Part shown: piece after piece, positions 15,757 to 23,936 of the stretch
Layout: the number at the start of each line of letters is the position of its first letter
Numbering within the stretch: the first letter of the stretch is position 1
Source: Ornithinimicrobium tianjinense
GTDB lineage: Bacteria; Actinomycetota; Actinomycetes; Actinomycetales; Dermatophilaceae
Direction: 5' to 3'
Assembly (NCBI RefSeq): GCF_014636495.1
Contig: NZ_BMEM01000003.1
Span: 248,001 to 312,000 of the forward strand
DNA length: 64,000 bases
Position numbers and translations under genes: made by a program
The notes under the pieces: generated by a model
The model's input: only the letters and a program-made list of their open reading frames with translations
Database searches by the model: none
Told to the model about the DNA's origin: nothing

Positions 15757-16583
15757 TGTCTTCCGACGTTCGGCGCCCGTCCTCCCTGCGCCGCGACCAG
15801 GTGATCGTCACGGTCTCGGCGGTCGTGTGGGTGCTCGGCACCCTCGTCGGCACCGGGCTCGTCGGCGACGCCGGAGGGGTCGAGGAGCAGGGCGAGGGCC
15901 TGTTCACCGACAGCACGACGCTCATCGCGCCGCACGGCCCGGCGTTCGCGATCTGGTCCGTCATCTACCTCTTCCTCGCGGCCTACGTCCTGTGGCAGTG
16001 GCTGCCGCGGGCCGAGGGCTCGCGCTGGGCGGCACGCAGCCGGCTGCCCGCCGCGGCCTCGCTCGCGCTCAACGGGATCTGGCTGCTCGTCGTCCGGGCC
16101 GGCTGGGTGACGGTCTCGGTGCTCGTCATCGCGGGCATCGCGGTGTCGCTCGGACTGGTGCTGGCGCGGACGGCGCAGCTGCCCGACGAGGGCTGGGAGT
16201 CGGGGTTGCTCGTGGGGGTGACCTACGGCCTCTACCTCGGCTGGATCTGCGTGGCGACGTGCGCCAACGTCGCGCTGTGGCTGGTCGGGCTGGGCGTGCC
16301 GGAGGACGGGCTCGGCCCCACGGTGGTCACGCTGGTCGTCCTGGCGGTCGTCGTGGCGCTGGTCGCCGTGCTCCTCGCCCGGACCCCGCACCGGACGTTC
16401 CAGGCCGCTCTCGTCGCCGCGGTGGTCTGGGGGCTGGCGTGGGTCTCGGTCGGCCGGTTCGTCGGCGACCTGCGCAACGACGCTGTCGGGTATGCCGCTG
16501 CTCTCGCCGTGGTCCTGGTCGCTGCGTTCGGGGGGCGGGCATTGGCGCGCCCGCGGCATACCGCGGTCGTCCGCCGCGCCTGA
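15756..16583 (+). CDS. TspO/MBR-related membrane protein
   Basis: 275 aa with about seven predicted membrane helices, longer than the five-helix TspO norm of about 160 aa. The TspO-like core is in PHGPAFAIWSVIYLFLAAYVLWQWLP and the later LNGIWLL region. TspO proteins bind tetrapyrroles and are linked to light, oxygen and carotenoid control in Rhodobacter. That fits a location in a putative light-controlled run, but the ligand here is unproven. The start overlaps the anti-sigma stop (TGATG). Confidence 0.72.
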   Translation: MSSDVRRPSSLRRDQVIVTVSAVVWVLGTLVGTGLVGDAGGVEEQGEGLFTDSTTLIAPHGPAFAIWSVIYLFLAAYVLWQWLPRAEGSRWAARSRLPAAASLALNGIWLLVVRAGWVTVSVLVIAGIAVSLGLVLARTAQLPDEGWESGLLVGVTYGLYLGWICVATCANVALWLVGLGVPEDGLGPTVVTLVVLAVVVALVAVLLARTPHRTFQAALVAAVVWGLAWVSVGRFVGDLRNDAVGYAAALAVVLVAAFGGRALARPRHTAVVRRA

Positions 16584-16610
16584 GGCCGCAGCGGCGCTCG
16601 CGCCTGAAGG

Positions 16611-17105
16611 TCACCAGCCCCGGGTGCCCGGCGCTCCCTTGAACGGTCCAGTCACGCGCGAGGTGATCCAGCCCCCGTAGAAGCCGCCCTCCTGGGCGCG
16701 CACCCGCTCGTCGTCGACGAAGCAGCCGTCGGCCACGCCGGTGGCACCGTCCACGGCGCCGGGCATGAGGGCGACGTGACCCCGGAGCAGCTCGAAGCCG
16801 GGGCGCGGCGAGGCGTAGCTCCAGCTGGCCCGGGGCAGGCGGACGCCGGGGACCACCAGGTCCCAGTAGGTCGCGGTGCCCTTGAACTCGCAGACGGTGG
16901 GGTGCCCGTCGCGGGCCGCCCGCAGGACGCCTAGGACGAACGCCGCCTGCGGCAGGTAGTAGGTCGGCGGGTGCGACGTCTCGAGCACGCGCAGCGCCCG
17001 GGTCGTGCGGGCCACCTCGGTCCCGCCGAGGACGACCCGCACCTCCTCGCCGCCGGTGGCGTCCACCGCCGGTGGACGCGGGTAGTCCCAGACCGACTCG
17101 CTCAT
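16611..17105 (-). CDS. DUF427 domain protein
   Basis: 164-aa DUF427 protein: SVWDYPRPPAV at the N-terminus and CEFKGTATYWDL in the middle are family hallmarks. A GAGGAGG lies 6 nt before ATG 17105. The fold is a small beta-barrel; the biochemical role is not established. It is convergent with the TspO gene 27 bp away and divergent from the flavin-binding stress protein. Confidence 0.85.
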   Translation of the reverse strand: MSESVWDYPRPPAVDATGGEEVRVVLGGTEVARTTRALRVLETSHPPTYYLPQAAFVLGVLRAARDGHPTVCEFKGTATYWDLVVPGVRLPRASWSYASPRPGFELLRGHVALMPGAVDGATGVADGCFVDDERVRAQEGGFYGGWITSRVTGPFKGAPGTRGW

Positions 17106-17236
17106 GGTCGTCCTCCTCGGTGAAGGGTCCTGCGGGGGTGGTGCCACGACCTGCCGGATGGCGGGACCGGCGCTAGCGTGAACGGGACGGACGCGCCCGG
17201 ACGGGCGCGTCGGCATACCCGGACGAAGGAGATGCG

Positions 17237-17773
17237 ATGACCGAGCACCACGACACGAGCCCCGCCGACCCGGTGCGCGTGAGCGACGACCCGGCGGACG
17301 TGCAGAAGGTCCACGAGCTGATCTCCGGCATGGACATCGCGATGGTCACGACCGTGGACTCCAGCTCCCCCGAGGATCGCCTCACCAGCCGACCGCTGTC
17401 GACGCAGCTGGCCGAGGAGGACGGTGACGTGCTCTTCCTGGTGCGCTCGAGCAGCCCGGTCGCCGCCGACGTGCGGGCGGACCCGCGGGTCAACGTCGCC
17501 TACTCGTCGATGAAGGCCTGGGTGTCGCTGGCGGGCACCGCGACGATCGTCGAGGACCGCGCGCTCGTGAAGCAGCTGTGGTCCAAGGGCGCGGACATGT
17601 TCATGGAGGGCGGTCCGGACAACCCGGACAACGTCGTCCTGCGCGTGTCCGGCGACACCGCGCACTACTGGGGCGGCGACTCGCTGGTCGGCACCGCCGT
17701 GAGCACGGTCAGGGCGCTCACCGGCCGCAGGGACGACAGCGAGCCCAGCTCGACCGTCGTCGAGCTGCCCTGA
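17237..17773 (+). CDS. Pyridoxamine 5'-phosphate oxidase-like general stress protein
   Basis: 178-aa FMN-binding split-barrel protein of the general stress protein 26 group. Recognisable features are MDIAMVTTVD, LTSRPLSTQ and VLFLVRSSSP, followed by VNVAYSS. Such proteins bind FMN, F420 or heme; the exact ligand is uncertain. GAAGGAGATG precedes ATG 17237. A TAGCGT at 17174-17179 is a likely -10, giving a leader of about 50 nt. The gene is single and ends before a strong bidirectional hairpin. Confidence 0.85.
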   Translation: MTEHHDTSPADPVRVSDDPADVQKVHELISGMDIAMVTTVDSSSPEDRLTSRPLSTQLAEEDGDVLFLVRSSSPVAADVRADPRVNVAYSSMKAWVSLAGTATIVEDRALVKQLWSKGADMFMEGGPDNPDNVVLRVSGDTAHYWGGDSLVGTAVSTVRALTGRRDDSEPSSTVVELP

Positions 17774-17788
17774 CCCGCAGACGCGACG

Positions 17789-17824
17789 CACCGGGCCGCC
17801 AGGGACATCTCTGGCGGCCCGGTG
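17789..17824. terminator. Bidirectional terminator hairpin
   Basis: CACCGGGCCGCCAG (17789-17802) and its exact complement (17811-17824) form a 14-bp GC-rich stem with an 8-nt loop between two convergent genes. No long T-tract is present, as is usual in this GC range. Confidence 0.85.
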
Positions 17825-17850
17825 CTCGTCAGGGACCCGGCCTGCGGTGC

Positions 17851-18156
17851 TCAGCCGCACCACGGGTAGACGAAGAGGCTGTGGTCGCCGGCGCGGTGGT
17901 CGGCGAGCACGACGCTCAGCGGGATCGGGTTCGGCACGCCGGAGATGTCGGCGCCCGGACGGACGGTGACGCCGACGGCCACCGCGGTCTCGATGGGCAG
18001 GCCGCCCGCGGCGACGGTCGGGAACAGCCCGGCCTCCTTGAGCACGGACATGCCGGCGCGCATGCAGTCCGTGTCCGGGTGCGAGGCGGCGCTCGCGGGG
18101 GCGGCAGCGGTGGCGGTGAGAGCAACAGCGGCCAGGGCGACAGCGATCTTCTTCAT
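17851..18156 (-). CDS. Small secreted protein of unknown function
   Basis: 101 aa with a clear Sec signal peptide ending PASAAS, then a mature part of about 77 residues. It contains two cysteines, DTDC near the mature N-terminus and PWCG at the C-terminus, which could form a disulfide. I recognise no family. GAGGAG lies before ATG 18156. The gene is divergent from the CPBP protease gene, and the shared intergenic region carries the LitR-like operator, so it may be a new member of that regulon. Confidence 0.75.
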   Translation of the reverse strand: MKKIAVALAAVALTATAAAPASAASHPDTDCMRAGMSVLKEAGLFPTVAAGGLPIETAVAVGVTVRPGADISGVPNPIPLSVVLADHRAGDHSLFVYPWCG

Positions 18157-18221
18157 GGGAGTCCTCCTCGACTCAGGGGCCGGACGGTCCGGCAGGTGAC
18201 CAGTGTCCACCCTATGCATAA

Positions 18222-18243
18222 GGTTTGTCAAAGGTTTGTCATA
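18222..18243. promoter_or_regulatory. LitR/CarH-like operator between divergent genes
   Basis: On the minus strand two perfect-spaced units, TATGACAAACC (18243-18233) and TTTGACAAACC (18232-18222). On the plus strand the element abuts TAGACT (18242-18247), a likely -10 for the CPBP gene, so bound regulator would cover the promoter. Confidence 0.7.
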
Positions 18244-18279
18244 GACTCGACCTGCGCGAGGTGAGAGGGAGGGCCCAGG

Positions 18280-19011
18280 ATGGGACGCGTGAACCCGGTG
18301 ACCGAGCTGCGGGCCTTCCTCACCGCGGCGCTCGTGACCAAGGTGCCGCGGCACCGGCGGGACCTACCCGCCGTGCTGCGCCGACGCCGCATGGTGTCGA
18401 CGCTCACCCTCCTCGTCGGCGCGTCCCTGCTCTGGTGGTCGCTGAGCCTGCGGCCCGGCGACCCGCTCTTCTACCTCGGGACCACGACCCTCGCGCTGAC
18501 CTGGCTCGTGGGGGCGTTCCTCTCCGGCCCGCTCTACCTCGGGCGGGCGCACACCCGCGCCGGCACGGCCGACGCCCGACCGGTCGTCCAGTCGCTCGCC
18601 CTCGGTGCGCTGCTGCTTGCGATCTTCTGCGCGGGTGCGCTCGTCGTGGCACAGGTGAGGGTCCTGCGCGGCCCGGTCGACGACCTGCTCGACCACGCGC
18701 GGTACGGCTCGCTCGTGCTCGTCCTCCTCCTCACCATGGTCAACGGGGTCGCCGAGGAGGTCTTCTTCCGCGGCGCCCTCTACGCCGCGATCCCGGAGCG
18801 CTGGACGGTGGCCGCGACCACCGTCCTCTACGCGCTCACCACCGTCGTCACCGGCGTGCCGCTGCTCGTCCTCGCGGCCGCCTGCCTCGGTCTCGTCTGC
18901 GGCCTCCAGCGCCGCGTCACCGGTGGCGTGCTCGGACCGGTCGTCACGCACGTGACGTGGTCCACCGGCATGCTGCTCATCCTCCCGCCCCTCCTGACCC
19001 TCCTGAGGTGA
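18280..19011 (+). CDS. CPBP-family intramembrane metalloprotease
   Basis: 243 aa with about six to seven helices. The CPBP/Abi signature is AEEVFFRGALY, with paired glutamates and Arg, and a later histidine in VVTHVTW. CPBP proteins are intramembrane glutamate-type endopeptidases or prenyl-protein-processing relatives. GAGAGGGAGG precedes ATG 18280. The NAD-epimerase gene follows after 3 bp, forming a two-gene operon that begins at the LitR-like operator. Substrate unknown. Confidence 0.82.
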   Translation: MGRVNPVTELRAFLTAALVTKVPRHRRDLPAVLRRRRMVSTLTLLVGASLLWWSLSLRPGDPLFYLGTTTLALTWLVGAFLSGPLYLGRAHTRAGTADARPVVQSLALGALLLAIFCAGALVVAQVRVLRGPVDDLLDHARYGSLVLVLLLTMVNGVAEEVFFRGALYAAIPERWTVAATTVLYALTTVVTGVPLLVLAAACLGLVCGLQRRVTGGVLGPVVTHVTWSTGMLLILPPLLTLLR

Positions 19012-19014
19012 CCC

Positions 19015-20016
19015 ATGAAACCTTCCACCGCACTCGTCACCGGCGCCTCCGGCTATGTCGGCGGCCTCCTCGTCCCGCGCCTGCTCGAGGAGGGGTATGC
19101 CGTGCGCGTCCTCACCCGCTCCGGCCCGCCCGACGCCGCGTGGGCCGACCGCGTCGAGGTGCGACGCGGCGACGCGACGGTCGACGATGACCTGCGGCGC
19201 GCCCTGCGGGACGTGGACGTGGCCTACTACCTGATCCACTCGATGGACGGCAAGGGCGACTTCGCGCGGCGGGACCGGGAGCTGGCGCAGGGCTTCGCGC
19301 GGGCCGCCCGGGAGGAGGGTGTCTCGCGGATCGTCTACCTGTCCGGTCTGCACCCGGACGGGCCGCTCTCGACGCACCTGGCCTCGCGGGTGGAGGTGGG
19401 CCAGATCCTGCTCGGCTCCGGCGTCCCGACCGCGGTGCTCCAGGCGGCGACCGTGATCGGTGAGGGGTCGGCGAGCTTCGAGATGCTGCGCTACCTCGCC
19501 ACCCGGCTGCCCGCGATGATCGCCCCGCGGTGGCTGGACAACCGGATCCAGCCCATCGGCGTCGACGACGTGCTGCACTGGCTGGTGGCGGCGGCCCGGC
19601 TGCCGCCGGACGTCAACCGCACCTTCGACATCGGCGGCCCCGACGTGCTGACCTACCGCGAGATGCTCCAGGCCTTCGCCGAGGAGACCGGGCAGCGGCG
19701 CCGCCTCATCGTCACCGTGCCGGTGCTGACCCCGTGGCTGGCCAGCCACTGGGTCGGGCTGGTCACCCCGGTCTCCTCCGGCGTGGCGAAGCCCCTCGTC
19801 GGCTCGCTCGTCCACGAGGTGGTCTGCCGCGAGCGCGATCTCGAGCAGCTGGTCGGCGCGCCCCAGGGCGGGGTCACGCCCTACCGGCAGGCGGTCCGAC
19901 GCGCGATGGAGGGGCTGGAGCCGGACCCGCACCACGCCCTCGCGGTGGCCGGCACCGGGCTGGCCGCGGGAGCGGTGGCGGCCGGCGGCTGGCTGCTCGC
20001 GCGGCGCCGGCGCTGA
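19015..20016 (+). CDS. NAD(P)-binding epimerase/NmrA-like membrane protein
   Basis: 333 aa. The Rossmann motif is VTGASGYVGG, and the atypical SDR region VAYYLIHSMDG plus RIVYLSGL places it among NAD(P)H-binding complex I NDUFA9-like proteins. The C-terminus ends with an Ala/Gly-rich membrane helix and RRRR, so it is probably membrane-tethered. Related proteins often sit in carotenoid or light-induced clusters of actinobacteria, though no reaction is proven. Its stop is 6 bp from the convergent amidase stop. Confidence 0.82.
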   Translation: MKPSTALVTGASGYVGGLLVPRLLEEGYAVRVLTRSGPPDAAWADRVEVRRGDATVDDDLRRALRDVDVAYYLIHSMDGKGDFARRDRELAQGFARAAREEGVSRIVYLSGLHPDGPLSTHLASRVEVGQILLGSGVPTAVLQAATVIGEGSASFEMLRYLATRLPAMIAPRWLDNRIQPIGVDDVLHWLVAAARLPPDVNRTFDIGGPDVLTYREMLQAFAEETGQRRRLIVTVPVLTPWLASHWVGLVTPVSSGVAKPLVGSLVHEVVCRERDLEQLVGAPQGGVTPYRQAVRRAMEGLEPDPHHALAVAGTGLAAGAVAAGGWLLARRRR

Positions 20017-20022
20017 CAGCCG

Positions 20023-21399
20023 TCAGGACCCGGCAGCAGGCTCCTGCCACCAGGTCATCGCGCGCAGCACGCCCGCGTCGTCGAAGGGCCGGCCCACCAC
20101 CTGCACGCCGATCGGCCGCCCGTCGGGCATCGCTGCGGTGGGCACCGTCCCTGCGGGCTGGCCGGTCATGTTCCAGGGCATCGTGAAGTTGATGTGCCAC
20201 AGCCCGCGACCCCCGTCCGGGTAGGGCATGGGGAGCTCTGCCGGCGGCGCGGCGACCGGGGCGACGGGCGAGAGCAGGAGATCGGGGTCGCCGGCCCCGG
20301 CCCACGCCCGCACGGTGAGGGCCTGCACCTGCCCGAACGCGGCATACGCGTCCATGACCTCCAGGCCGCTCAGCCCCTCCGCCCCGCGCACCCAGTCGGC
20401 GATGTAGGGCAACACGCGCGCCTGCGCCTCGGTGGTGAGACGCCGGAAGTCGGCGAGCGAGCGGGCACGCCAGAAGCGGTCGACCCCGTCGAGGTGCTCC
20501 TGCCCGAGCCACGGCCCCACCTCCACGACGTCCGCGCCGGCGTCGGCGAGCGCGTCCGCGACGCGGCGGGTGGCGGCAACCACCTCGCGCTCCGGCGCGA
20601 CGCCGTAGCCCGGGTCCGTCCAGACGCCGACGCGAAGGCCTCGCACGTCGCGCGGGGAGAGGCTCCAGTCCAGGTCCTGCGCGGGCAGGCTCGTCCAGTC
20701 GACCGGGTCGGGGCCGGAGAGCACCCTCATGAGGAGCGCGCAGTCCTCGACCGAGCGCGCCAGAGGGCCTGCGGCCCGCCCCAGGTATGGCGCGTGCAGG
20801 GGGATGCGCCCGGCGCTCGGCTTGAGCGTGGCGAGCCCGAGCCAGGTGCCCGGCAGCCGGATCGATCCGCCGATGTCGGTGCCCACGTGGAGCGGGCCGT
20901 AGCCCGCCGCGGCCGCCGCGCCGGCGCCCGAGCTGGAGCCGCCGGTCGACCACGAGGGGTCGAGCGGTGAGCGGGTGAGGCCATGGAGGCTGGAGTGGCC
21001 GGAGGAGAGCATGCCCCAGTCCGGCATGGTCGTGGAGCCGACGACCAGCATCCCGGCCTGCGTGACCCGGCGGGCGATCGGCGCATCCTCCGTGGGCACG
21101 ACGGGGGTCACGCCGGCGTTGCCCGACGGCATCGGGACGCCGGCGCGGGCGATGTTCTCCTTCAGGGTCACCGGCACGCCGTCGAGCGGCGAGAGCGGGC
21201 GGCCCTCGGCCCAGCGCTCGGCCGACGCGTGGGCCGCGCGGTGCAGGTCGGCCGGGTCGTCGCGGTGCCACAGGGCATTGAGCTCGGGCTCGAGCGCGTC
21301 GATGCGCTGGGCCACGGCCTCGGCCACGTCGACGGCCGAGAAGGTCCCCGCGCCGTAGCCGGCGGACAGCTGGGTCGCGGTGAGGTCGGCCAGGTTCAT
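20023..21399 (-). CDS. Amidase (amidase-signature family)
   Basis: 458-aa amidase-signature hydrolase. The Ser-Ser-Lys triad is visible as the lysine in VTLKEN, the serine in TGGSSSGAG and the nucleophile serine in GTDIGGSIR. It should hydrolyse a carboxamide; substrate unknown, and the absence of gatB/gatC nearby argues against GatA. TAGCCT lies 6 nt before ATG 21399, so the mRNA is probably leaderless. Confidence 0.9.
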   Translation of the reverse strand: MNLADLTATQLSAGYGAGTFSAVDVAEAVAQRIDALEPELNALWHRDDPADLHRAAHASAERWAEGRPLSPLDGVPVTLKENIARAGVPMPSGNAGVTPVVPTEDAPIARRVTQAGMLVVGSTTMPDWGMLSSGHSSLHGLTRSPLDPSWSTGGSSSGAGAAAAAGYGPLHVGTDIGGSIRLPGTWLGLATLKPSAGRIPLHAPYLGRAAGPLARSVEDCALLMRVLSGPDPVDWTSLPAQDLDWSLSPRDVRGLRVGVWTDPGYGVAPEREVVAATRRVADALADAGADVVEVGPWLGQEHLDGVDRFWRARSLADFRRLTTEAQARVLPYIADWVRGAEGLSGLEVMDAYAAFGQVQALTVRAWAGAGDPDLLLSPVAPVAAPPAELPMPYPDGGRGLWHINFTMPWNMTGQPAGTVPTAAMPDGRPIGVQVVGRPFDDAGVLRAMTWWQEPAAGS

Positions 21400-21453
21400 C
21401 CTCGGAGGCTAGCGAACCCTTGTGGGCCCGGTCGGGGTGCGCCACGATGGGGC

Positions 21454-21927
21454 ATGGGCGTGGTGGACTTCGAGCTCGAGCGGGTGGTGCGGGCGCCGGT
21501 CGACGAGGTGTTCGGGCGGCTGGCGGACATCGAGGGGCACAACCGGTGGATGCCACGCAAGGGCAGCATCCGGCGGCGCACCGAGCAGACCTCGCCGGGG
21601 GACGTGGTCGTCGGGACCACCTACGTCGACCGCACCGTGATGGGGCCGACGCCGGGCGAGGTCCTGGAGCTGGACCCCCCGCGCCGGATCGTCTACCACT
21701 GGTGGATACGCGGACGTTCCGGGAAGCTGCTGGCCGAGGGCTGGCCGGGCTACACCCTCGAGGCCGTCGACGAGCGCACCACCCGGGTGCGGCACGACTC
21801 GAGGCTCGAGACGCACGGGCCCTACCGCCTCATGACCCCGGTCCTGCGCCGGCTCGCCGTTCGCGAACGCTCCACGACGGTCGACGCGCTGCGACGGTCC
21901 TTCGAGGACGAGGACCTGGGCTTCTAG
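21454..21927 (+). CDS. SRPBCC-family protein
   Basis: 157-aa START/Bet v1-like (SRPBCC) protein with the usual opening VDFELERVVRAPVDEVFGRL and a hydrophobic cavity-forming beta sheet. Residues 79-100 include IVYHWWIRG. Such proteins bind or modify lipids and polyketides; no ligand can be inferred here. It is divergent from the amidase and has no operon partner. Confidence 0.75.
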   Translation: MGVVDFELERVVRAPVDEVFGRLADIEGHNRWMPRKGSIRRRTEQTSPGDVVVGTTYVDRTVMGPTPGEVLELDPPRRIVYHWWIRGRSGKLLAEGWPGYTLEAVDERTTRVRHDSRLETHGPYRLMTPVLRRLAVRERSTTVDALRRSFEDEDLGF

Positions 21928-21967
21928 GCTGGCGTCGCCGATCGGGCGTGTGCTATTTTTCTGCAGT

Positions 21968-22062
21968 CACGAGGGGAGTACTTCCCAAGTAGCTGTCGGT
22001 CATTGCGCGGGGTTCGTGCCCCGCCCGGCAGCTCGCCCGCCAGGGTGAAGGAGACCTCGCAC
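21968..22062 (+). ncRNA. yybP-ykoY-type manganese riboswitch
   Basis: The leader of the TerC gene contains GAGGGGAGTA (21971-21980) and GGTGAAGGAGACCTC (22043-22057). These are the two conserved internal-loop segments of the Mn2+-sensing yybP-ykoY RNA, and a strong GCGGGG/CCCCGC hairpin lies between them. TerC/Alx-type Mn exporters are the classical genes controlled by this RNA, which turns expression on when Mn2+ is high. Confidence 0.75.
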
Positions 22063-22081
22063 CGTCAGTCACGAGGTCCTG

Positions 22082-23098
22082 ATGTCCCTGTCCGCTGCCA
22101 CCGCAGCCTCATCCTCCGCCACCACCAGCACCATCGCCGACCTGTCCCTGTGGGGGATCAGCATCGGCGCCGTCTTGGCCCTGCTCCTCCTGGACTTCCT
22201 CATCACCCGCCGGCCGCACGAGGTGTCGATGCGCGAGGCGGTCGGGTGGTCGGTCTTCTACGTCGCGCTCCCGCTCGCCTTCGGCGTCTGGGTGTGGGCC
22301 GAGCACGGCCGCACCATCGGGCTGGAGTACTACACGGGCTACCTGGTCGAGAAGTCGTTGTCGGTCGACAACCTGTTCATCTTCATCCTGATCCTGTCCG
22401 CCTTCGCCGTGCCCCGGGTCCTCCAGCAGCGGGTGCTGCTCATCGGCATCGCGGGCGCTCTGGTGATGCGCGGCATCTTCATCGCGCTCGGCGCCGCCCT
22501 CATCGCGCAGTTCTCCTGGACCTTCCTGGTGTTCGGCGCCATCCTGCTCGTCACGGCGTGGGGCGTGCTGCGCGATGCCAGGCACGGCGGCCACCAGGTC
22601 GACGTCGAGCAGCTGCGCATCGTCCGGGTGGTGCGGCGCCTCTACCCCGTGACCGAGACCTACCACGGCACCCGGCTGTCGGTGCCGCAGGCTGGACGGC
22701 GGGCGCTGACGCCGCTGGCGCTGGTCGTCCTGGCGATCCTGGGCACGGACCTGGTGTTCGCGATCGACTCCGTGCCCGCGGTCTACGGGATCACCGGCGA
22801 CCCCTACCTGGTGTTCGTGACCAACGCCTTCGCCCTGCTCGGCCTGCGCGCGCTCTATTTCGTCCTCGAGGGGATGCTCGGCAGGCTGCGCCACCTCGGC
22901 TACGGCCTCGCCGTGATCCTGGCCTTCATCGGCGTCAAGCTGACCCTGCACTGGGCGCACGGCGTCTGGGAGGGCGTCCCGACGGTCCCGACGGTGGCCT
23001 CGCTGGTCGTCATCGTGGGGGCGCTCGCCGTGACCACCGCCACCAGCCTGCGGGCCAACCGCAGGGAGCGGGAGCTCGTCGGGACGCCGTCCGCCTGA
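22082..23098 (+). CDS. TerC/Alx-family manganese exporter
   Basis: 338 aa with about nine membrane helices. The two acidic TerC motifs are present: LVEKSLSVDNLF in one half and DLVFAIDSVPAVYGIT in the other, which supply metal ligands in this family. Alx/TerC proteins export Mn2+ and protect against metal excess. The upstream Mn riboswitch supports the same role. The start lies 20 nt after the riboswitch core. It has its own promoter region and no operon partner. Confidence 0.88.
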   Translation: MSLSAATAASSSATTSTIADLSLWGISIGAVLALLLLDFLITRRPHEVSMREAVGWSVFYVALPLAFGVWVWAEHGRTIGLEYYTGYLVEKSLSVDNLFIFILILSAFAVPRVLQQRVLLIGIAGALVMRGIFIALGAALIAQFSWTFLVFGAILLVTAWGVLRDARHGGHQVDVEQLRIVRVVRRLYPVTETYHGTRLSVPQAGRRALTPLALVVLAILGTDLVFAIDSVPAVYGITGDPYLVFVTNAFALLGLRALYFVLEGMLGRLRHLGYGLAVILAFIGVKLTLHWAHGVWEGVPTVPTVASLVVIVGALAVTTATSLRANRRERELVGTPSA

Positions 23099-23144
23099 GC
23101 CGCACGCCGCGCGCCGGCCCTGTGCCGCCACTAGGGTTGCGACG

Positions 23145-23936
23145 GTGATCCGCTTCGACAGCGTGACCAAGCGCTACCCCGACGGGACCGACGCCGTCCG
23201 CGACCTGACCTTCGAGGTCCCGCGCGGCGGCATCACGGTGCTCGTCGGCCCCTCCGGCTGCGGCAAGACGACGACGCTCCGCATGGTCAACCGGATGGTC
23301 GAGCCCACCTCCGGCACGATCACCATCGACGGCCAGGACATCGCGGCCCGCCCGGCGGCCGAGCTGCGCCGCTCGATCGGCTACGTCATCCAGCACGCGG
23401 GCCTCTTCCCCCACCGCACCGTGCTTGCCAACGTGATGACCGTGCCCCGCCTCCTCGGCTGGGACACCGCGCGCGCCCGGACGGCTGCGCTCGAGGCCGT
23501 CGAGCGCGTCGGCCTCACGCAGGAGCAGGCGCGGCGCTACCCGAGCCAGCTCTCCGGCGGCCAGCAGCAGCGCGTGGGGGTGGCCCGCGCTCTGGCGAGC
23601 GGCCCGGAGCTGGTCCTCATGGACGAGCCGTTCAGCGCGGTCGACCCGCTGGTCCGCGCGGACCTGCAGGAGGAGGTGCGCCGTCTCCAGCGCGACCTCG
23701 GCATCACCGTCGTCCTCGTCACCCACGACATCGACGAGGCGCTCACCCTCGGCGACACCGTCGCGGTCATGCGGGACGGCGGCATCGCCCAGCTCGGCAC
23801 CCCCACCGAGCTGCTGGCCGCCCCGGCCGACGACTTCGTCGAGCGCTTCGTCGGCAGCGTCGTCGCCCGCTACGAGCGCTACCGCGACCTGAGCCAGGCG
23901 GCCGAGCAGCACGCCCGAGAGGTGCGGGGCGGGTGA
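23145..23936 (+). CDS. Glycine betaine/choline-type ABC transporter ATPase
   Basis: 263-aa ABC ATPase of the OpuCA/ProV type that powers uptake of quaternary ammonium osmolytes. Walker A is GPSGCGKTTT, the signature is LSGGQQQR, Walker B is LVLMDEP and the switch histidine is in VTHDIDEA. A CBS domain, present in many OpuCA proteins, is missing, so ionic-strength gating would need another element. TAGGGT (23132-23137) lies 7 nt before the GTG start, a leaderless arrangement. It heads a run of four genes. Confidence 0.9.
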   Translation: MIRFDSVTKRYPDGTDAVRDLTFEVPRGGITVLVGPSGCGKTTTLRMVNRMVEPTSGTITIDGQDIAARPAAELRRSIGYVIQHAGLFPHRTVLANVMTVPRLLGWDTARARTAALEAVERVGLTQEQARRYPSQLSGGQQQRVGVARALASGPELVLMDEPFSAVDPLVRADLQEEVRRLQRDLGITVVLVTHDIDEALTLGDTVAVMRDGGIAQLGTPTELLAAPADDFVERFVGSVVARYERYRDLSQAAEQHAREVRGG

